NCBI GenBank assembly: GCA_900540935.1
Contig: UQHW01000050.1
Coordinates: forward strand, 1 to 7,116
Source: an uncultured Collinsella sp.
GTDB lineage: Bacteria > Actinomycetota > Coriobacteriia > Coriobacteriales > Coriobacteriaceae
Direction of reading: 5' to 3'
Length of the DNA stretch: 7,116 bases
Shown here: positions 4,638-7,116 of the stretch, piece after piece
How the letters are laid out: every line of letters starts with the position of its first letter
Position numbering within the stretch: position 1 is the stretch's first letter
Notes under the pieces: generated by a model
The model's input: the letters and a program-made list of their open reading frames with translations, nothing else
Databases searched by the model: none
Told to the model about the DNA's origin: nothing
Made by a program: the position numbers and the translations under genes

Positions 4638-7008
4638 CGACAACGCGCTGGTGGTGGCGCTCGATACCTCGACCGACATGCTTGCCTGCGCGGCAAGCTG
4701 GATTGATGGGCAGACGGGCGAGACGAAGCTCGTGAGTGGCGACCACATGTGTCGCCGTCACGCCAACGTTGAGCTCGTGAATACCGTTGATGGCGTGCTG
4801 ACTCAAGCCGGTCTGGATCGCAGCGATGTTGGTTGCTATGTGGTCGGTCGCGGCCCGGGGTCCTTTACGGGTGTGCGCATCGGCATCTCCACTGCCAAGG
4901 GCCTCGCGCGTGGTGCCAATGTTCCGCTGCTGGGCGTGTCGACGCTCGACGCTTGCGCTTGGACGGCGTGGAAGGCTGGCGTGCGCGGCAAGCTTGGTAT
5001 CTTGGCCGATGCTATGCGCGGTGAGGTATATCCGGCGCTGTATATGCTGGTTGATGAGGGTCCCGAGCGTCAATTTGAGCGCGAACACGTGGTCAAGGCC
5101 GCCGTGGCGCTCGATGAGTGGCGCCGAGCAGCGGACTGGGACCAGGTTCAGCTGACCGGTGACGGTCTCGTGCGCTATGGCAAGCTGCTGGGTGAGGACG
5201 AGACCGCCCGCTGCGTGGAGCGCGACCTGTGGTGGCCTTCGGGCGAGGGCTTGCTGCTCGCGCACGCTACGGGTGACGGCGATCCGGCCCGCGTCCTGCC
5301 GATTTACACGCGCCTTTCGGATGCCGAGGAAAACGAGCGCAAGCGTCTTGGTCTTGCCGAGAGTGCGCAGAGCGGAATTACGGGCGTTGCCGATGAGCTC
5401 GCCGGTCGTCATCTGCAGTTCCGTCCCATGGGCGCGGCGAATGCCGAGGGCGCGAGCGCGCTGGAGGCTGCCTGCTTTGAAGGTGCCGGACACGAGGCGT
5501 GGACGCCGGGCATGTTCCTGTCCGAACTGGGCGAGGACGTCGCTGCGCCGCGTAGTTGGTGGGTGGCACACGACGACGGCAAGCTACTGGGCCTTGCCGG
5601 CGGTATGGTCGTGGACGGTGATGTGCAGATTCTGGATGTCGCCGTCGACCCGGCACATCGCCGTGAGGGCATTGCCCGCAAGCTGCTGTCGCATGTGAGC
5701 TATGATGCCCAGATGCTCGGCTGCACCACGGCTTCGCTCGAGGTCGAGGACGGCAACGAGGGAGCGATTGCGCTCTATAACGCTCTGGGCTTTACCGAGG
5801 CTGGCCGTCGCCGCGGCTACTATGGTGCCGGCAAGGACGCCATCGTCATGACGGCCCCGCTGCCCCTGGTGCTTCCGGTCGACAATGCTTCGCCCGAGCC
5901 GACGGCGGCAGAGCAGCGCGTGTGGCCGCTGCCTGCGCCTGGGCGCTCCGAGGGGGAGCGTGCCGAAATTGAGCGCCGCCGCCTAGTGCTCGCTATCGAG
6001 AGCTCCTGCGACGAGACGGCCGTGGCGATTATCGATGCGGATGGCAATATGCTGGCCAACCAGGTGTCGACGCAGATTGATTTTCACGCCCGCTTTGGCG
6101 GCGTGGTGCCCGAGATCGCCTCGCGCAAACACGTCGAGGTGATTGTGAGTGTCGTGGATGCGGCGCTCGAGGATGCCGCAGCATCGCTTGGTCTTGAGGA
6201 TGGAGCCATTGCCCCCAGCGAGCTTGCCGCCGTGGGCGTGACACAGGGTCCGGGCCTGGTGGGCGCGCTCGTGGTTGGCGTCGCCTTCGCCAAGGGCTTT
6301 GCCTACGCTGCTGGCAAGCCGCTCGTGTGCGTCAACCATCTTGAGGGTCATCTGTTTGCCAACTTGCTGGCGCAGCCCGACCTCAAGCCGCCGTTCATCT
6401 TCACGCTTGTCTCGGGCGGGCACACCATGCTCGTGCACGTGAAGGCGTGGGGCGACTACGAGGTGCTCGGTGAGACGCTCGACGACGCTGTGGGCGAGGC
6501 CTTCGACAAGGTAGCCAAGGCACTGGGCCTGGGCTATCCCGGCGGCCCCATCATCTCCAAGCTTGCCGAGACGGGCAACCCCAAGGCGATCGATTTTCCT
6601 CGCGCGCTTAACAGCAGGGGGGACTACCGCTTCTCGCTTTCGGGCCTTAAAACCGCTGTGACGCTCTACATTGAACAGGAGACCAAGGCCGGGCGCACGA
6701 TTCACCTGCCCGATCTGGCAGCTTCGTTTGAGGCGGCTGTCTTTGACGTGCAGTACAAGAAGGCCAAAAACGCATTGCACGCTACCGGATGCAAGGAATA
6801 CTGCATCGGTGGCGGCGTCTCGGCCAACCCGCATCTGCGCGAGATGATGATCAAGAAGCTTGGGCGTCAGGGGATTCGCGTAACGGTGCCGCCCTTGTCT
6901 GCCTGTACCGATAACGCAGCCATGATCGCGGAGGTCGCTCGCCGTAAATTCGACCGAGGAGAAATCTCGCCGTTCGACGTCGACGCCGATCCAAACATGA
7001 CGCTGTAG
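4624..7008 (+). CDS. Three-domain fusion: TsaB, RimI acetyltransferase and TsaD
   Basis: A single 794-residue product joins three proteins usually made separately. Residues about 8-235 are TsaB, the non-catalytic scaffold partner, marked by VALDTSTDM (11-19) and GPGSFTGVRIGIS (77-89). Residues about 264-412 are a GNAT domain like RimI, which acetylates the N-terminal alanine of ribosomal protein S18. It has VDPAHRREGIARKLL (341-355) for acetyl-CoA, and E373 and Y385 are spaced as E. coli RimI E103 and Y115. Residues about 453-794 are TsaD, which transfers threonylcarbamoyl to tRNA A37: LAIESSCDETAVA (456-468), GGVVPEIASRKH (492-503), NHLEGH (571-576) with metal ligands H572 and H576, VSGGHT (596-601), GGGVSANPHLRE (729-740) and TDNAAMIA (762-769) with D763. 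Linkers are 232-263 and a proline-rich then charged stretch, 412-452. The ATG at 4624, with AAGG at 4611-4614, was chosen over an in-frame TTG at 4606. No stop or frameshift breaks the frame. Confidence 0.95.
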   Translation: MSLHNDNALVVALDTSTDMLACAASWIDGQTGETKLVSGDHMCRRHANVELVNTVDGVLTQAGLDRSDVGCYVVGRGPGSFTGVRIGISTAKGLARGANVPLLGVSTLDACAWTAWKAGVRGKLGILADAMRGEVYPALYMLVDEGPERQFEREHVVKAAVALDEWRRAADWDQVQLTGDGLVRYGKLLGEDETARCVERDLWWPSGEGLLLAHATGDGDPARVLPIYTRLSDAEENERKRLGLAESAQSGITGVADELAGRHLQFRPMGAANAEGASALEAACFEGAGHEAWTPGMFLSELGEDVAAPRSWWVAHDDGKLLGLAGGMVVDGDVQILDVAVDPAHRREGIARKLLSHVSYDAQMLGCTTASLEVEDGNEGAIALYNALGFTEAGRRRGYYGAGKDAIVMTAPLPLVLPVDNASPEPTAAEQRVWPLPAPGRSEGERAEIERRRLVLAIESSCDETAVAIIDADGNMLANQVSTQIDFHARFGGVVPEIASRKHVEVIVSVVDAALEDAAASLGLEDGAIAPSELAAVGVTQGPGLVGALVVGVAFAKGFAYAAGKPLVCVNHLEGHLFANLLAQPDLKPPFIFTLVSGGHTMLVHVKAWGDYEVLGETLDDAVGEAFDKVAKALGLGYPGGPIISKLAETGNPKAIDFPRALNSRGDYRFSLSGLKTAVTLYIEQETKAGRTIHLPDLAASFEAAVFDVQYKKAKNALHATGCKEYCIGGGVSANPHLREMMIKKLGRQGIRVTVPPLSACTDNAAMIAEVARRKFDRGEISPFDVDADPNMTL

Positions 7009-7017
7009 TCGTACGGG

Positions 7018-7054
7018 TGCGGTCCCCGGCGCTGCCCGGGCGCCAACGGCCGCA
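7018..7054 (+). other. GC-rich hairpin downstream of the last gene
   Basis: Ten bases after the TsaD stop, TGCGG (7018-7022) pairs with CCGCA (7050-7054). Inside it two alternative stems compete: CCCGG (7025-7029) with CCGGG (7036-7040), or GGCGC (7028-7032) with GCGCC (7040-7044). It has no T-run, so it is not a standard intrinsic terminator. It may stabilise the 3' end of the message, slow polymerase, or be incidental. Confidence 0.45.
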
Positions 7055-7089
7055 TATGAACTTTCCTGCTCTACAGTCCTGCTCACGAC

Positions 7090-7116
7090 GGAGGCCACAT
7101 TAAGTGGCCTCCTGTT
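7090..7116 (+). terminator. Terminator-like hairpin at the operon end (cut by window edge)
   Basis: GGAGGCCAC (7090-7098) pairs perfectly with GTGGCCTCC (7104-7112) around an ATTAA loop. TGTT follows and the window ends, so the length of the T-run cannot be seen. About 80 bases downstream of the last stop, it is the natural end of the acpS to TsaB-RimI-TsaD transcript. It resembles the upstream terminator in its GGAGGCC / GGCCTCC core. Confidence 0.7.

Noticed and set aside
4522..5571. Long minus-strand open frame opposite tsaE/TsaB
   Set aside because: It lies wholly antisense to two clearly coding genes, has no recognisable motif or binding site, and such frames arise readily opposite GC-rich codons.
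5983..7098. Long minus-strand open frame opposite TsaD
   Set aside because: Antisense shadow of a strongly conserved TsaD domain; its translation shows no family motif.
1..7116. Defence system, mobile element, CRISPR array or phage gene
   Set aside because: All coding space is taken by recognised housekeeping genes; no long direct or inverted repeats, transposase or integrase motifs were seen.

Overview
The window is a compact, single-strand (+) housekeeping gene cluster from a fairly high-GC bacterium. The gene order (acpS, a fused nnrE/nnrD, alr, tsaE, then tsaB-rimI-tsaD) is the arrangement familiar from Actinobacteria such as Mycobacterium. The fused tsaB-rimI-tsaD gene, the absence of a downstream groES within the window and the style of the proteins suggest the class Coriobacteriia (Collinsella/Olsenella-like). 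That placement is an inference, not something the sequence proves.

Layout: positions 1-184 hold the edge of an upstream transcription unit, with a strong intrinsic terminator (44-75), followed by a leader with two candidate sigma-70-type promoters and a strong Shine-Dalgarno sequence. Six genes follow almost without gaps: acpS (185-724), bifunctional nnr (725-2341, 0 nt gap), alr (2344-3489, 2 nt gap), a family 4 iron-sulfur uracil-DNA glycosylase (3498-4118, 8 nt gap), tsaE (4131-4637, 12 nt gap) and a three-domain TsaB-RimI-TsaD protein (4624-7008, 14 nt overlap with tsaE). After the last stop come a GC-rich hairpin and a second terminator-like hairpin that runs into the window edge. No internal promoter or terminator is evident, so one polycistronic operon is the simplest reading.

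Function: AcpS activates acyl carrier protein for lipid synthesis. Nnr repairs hydrated NAD(P)H. Alr makes D-alanine for peptidoglycan. The glycosylase removes uracil from DNA. TsaE, TsaB and TsaD form the t6A37 tRNA-modification machinery, and RimI acetylates ribosomal protein S18. The carbamoyl-AMP-forming enzyme TsaC is not in the window.

I see no mobile element, CRISPR array, tRNA or rRNA gene, phage gene or defence system, and no evidence of a wholly new system. The points most worth a second look are the triple fusion, an AcpS that lacks the usual histidine of its C-terminal motif and carries a roughly 50-residue extra tail, and the uracil-DNA glycosylase lying inside an otherwise conserved gene order.
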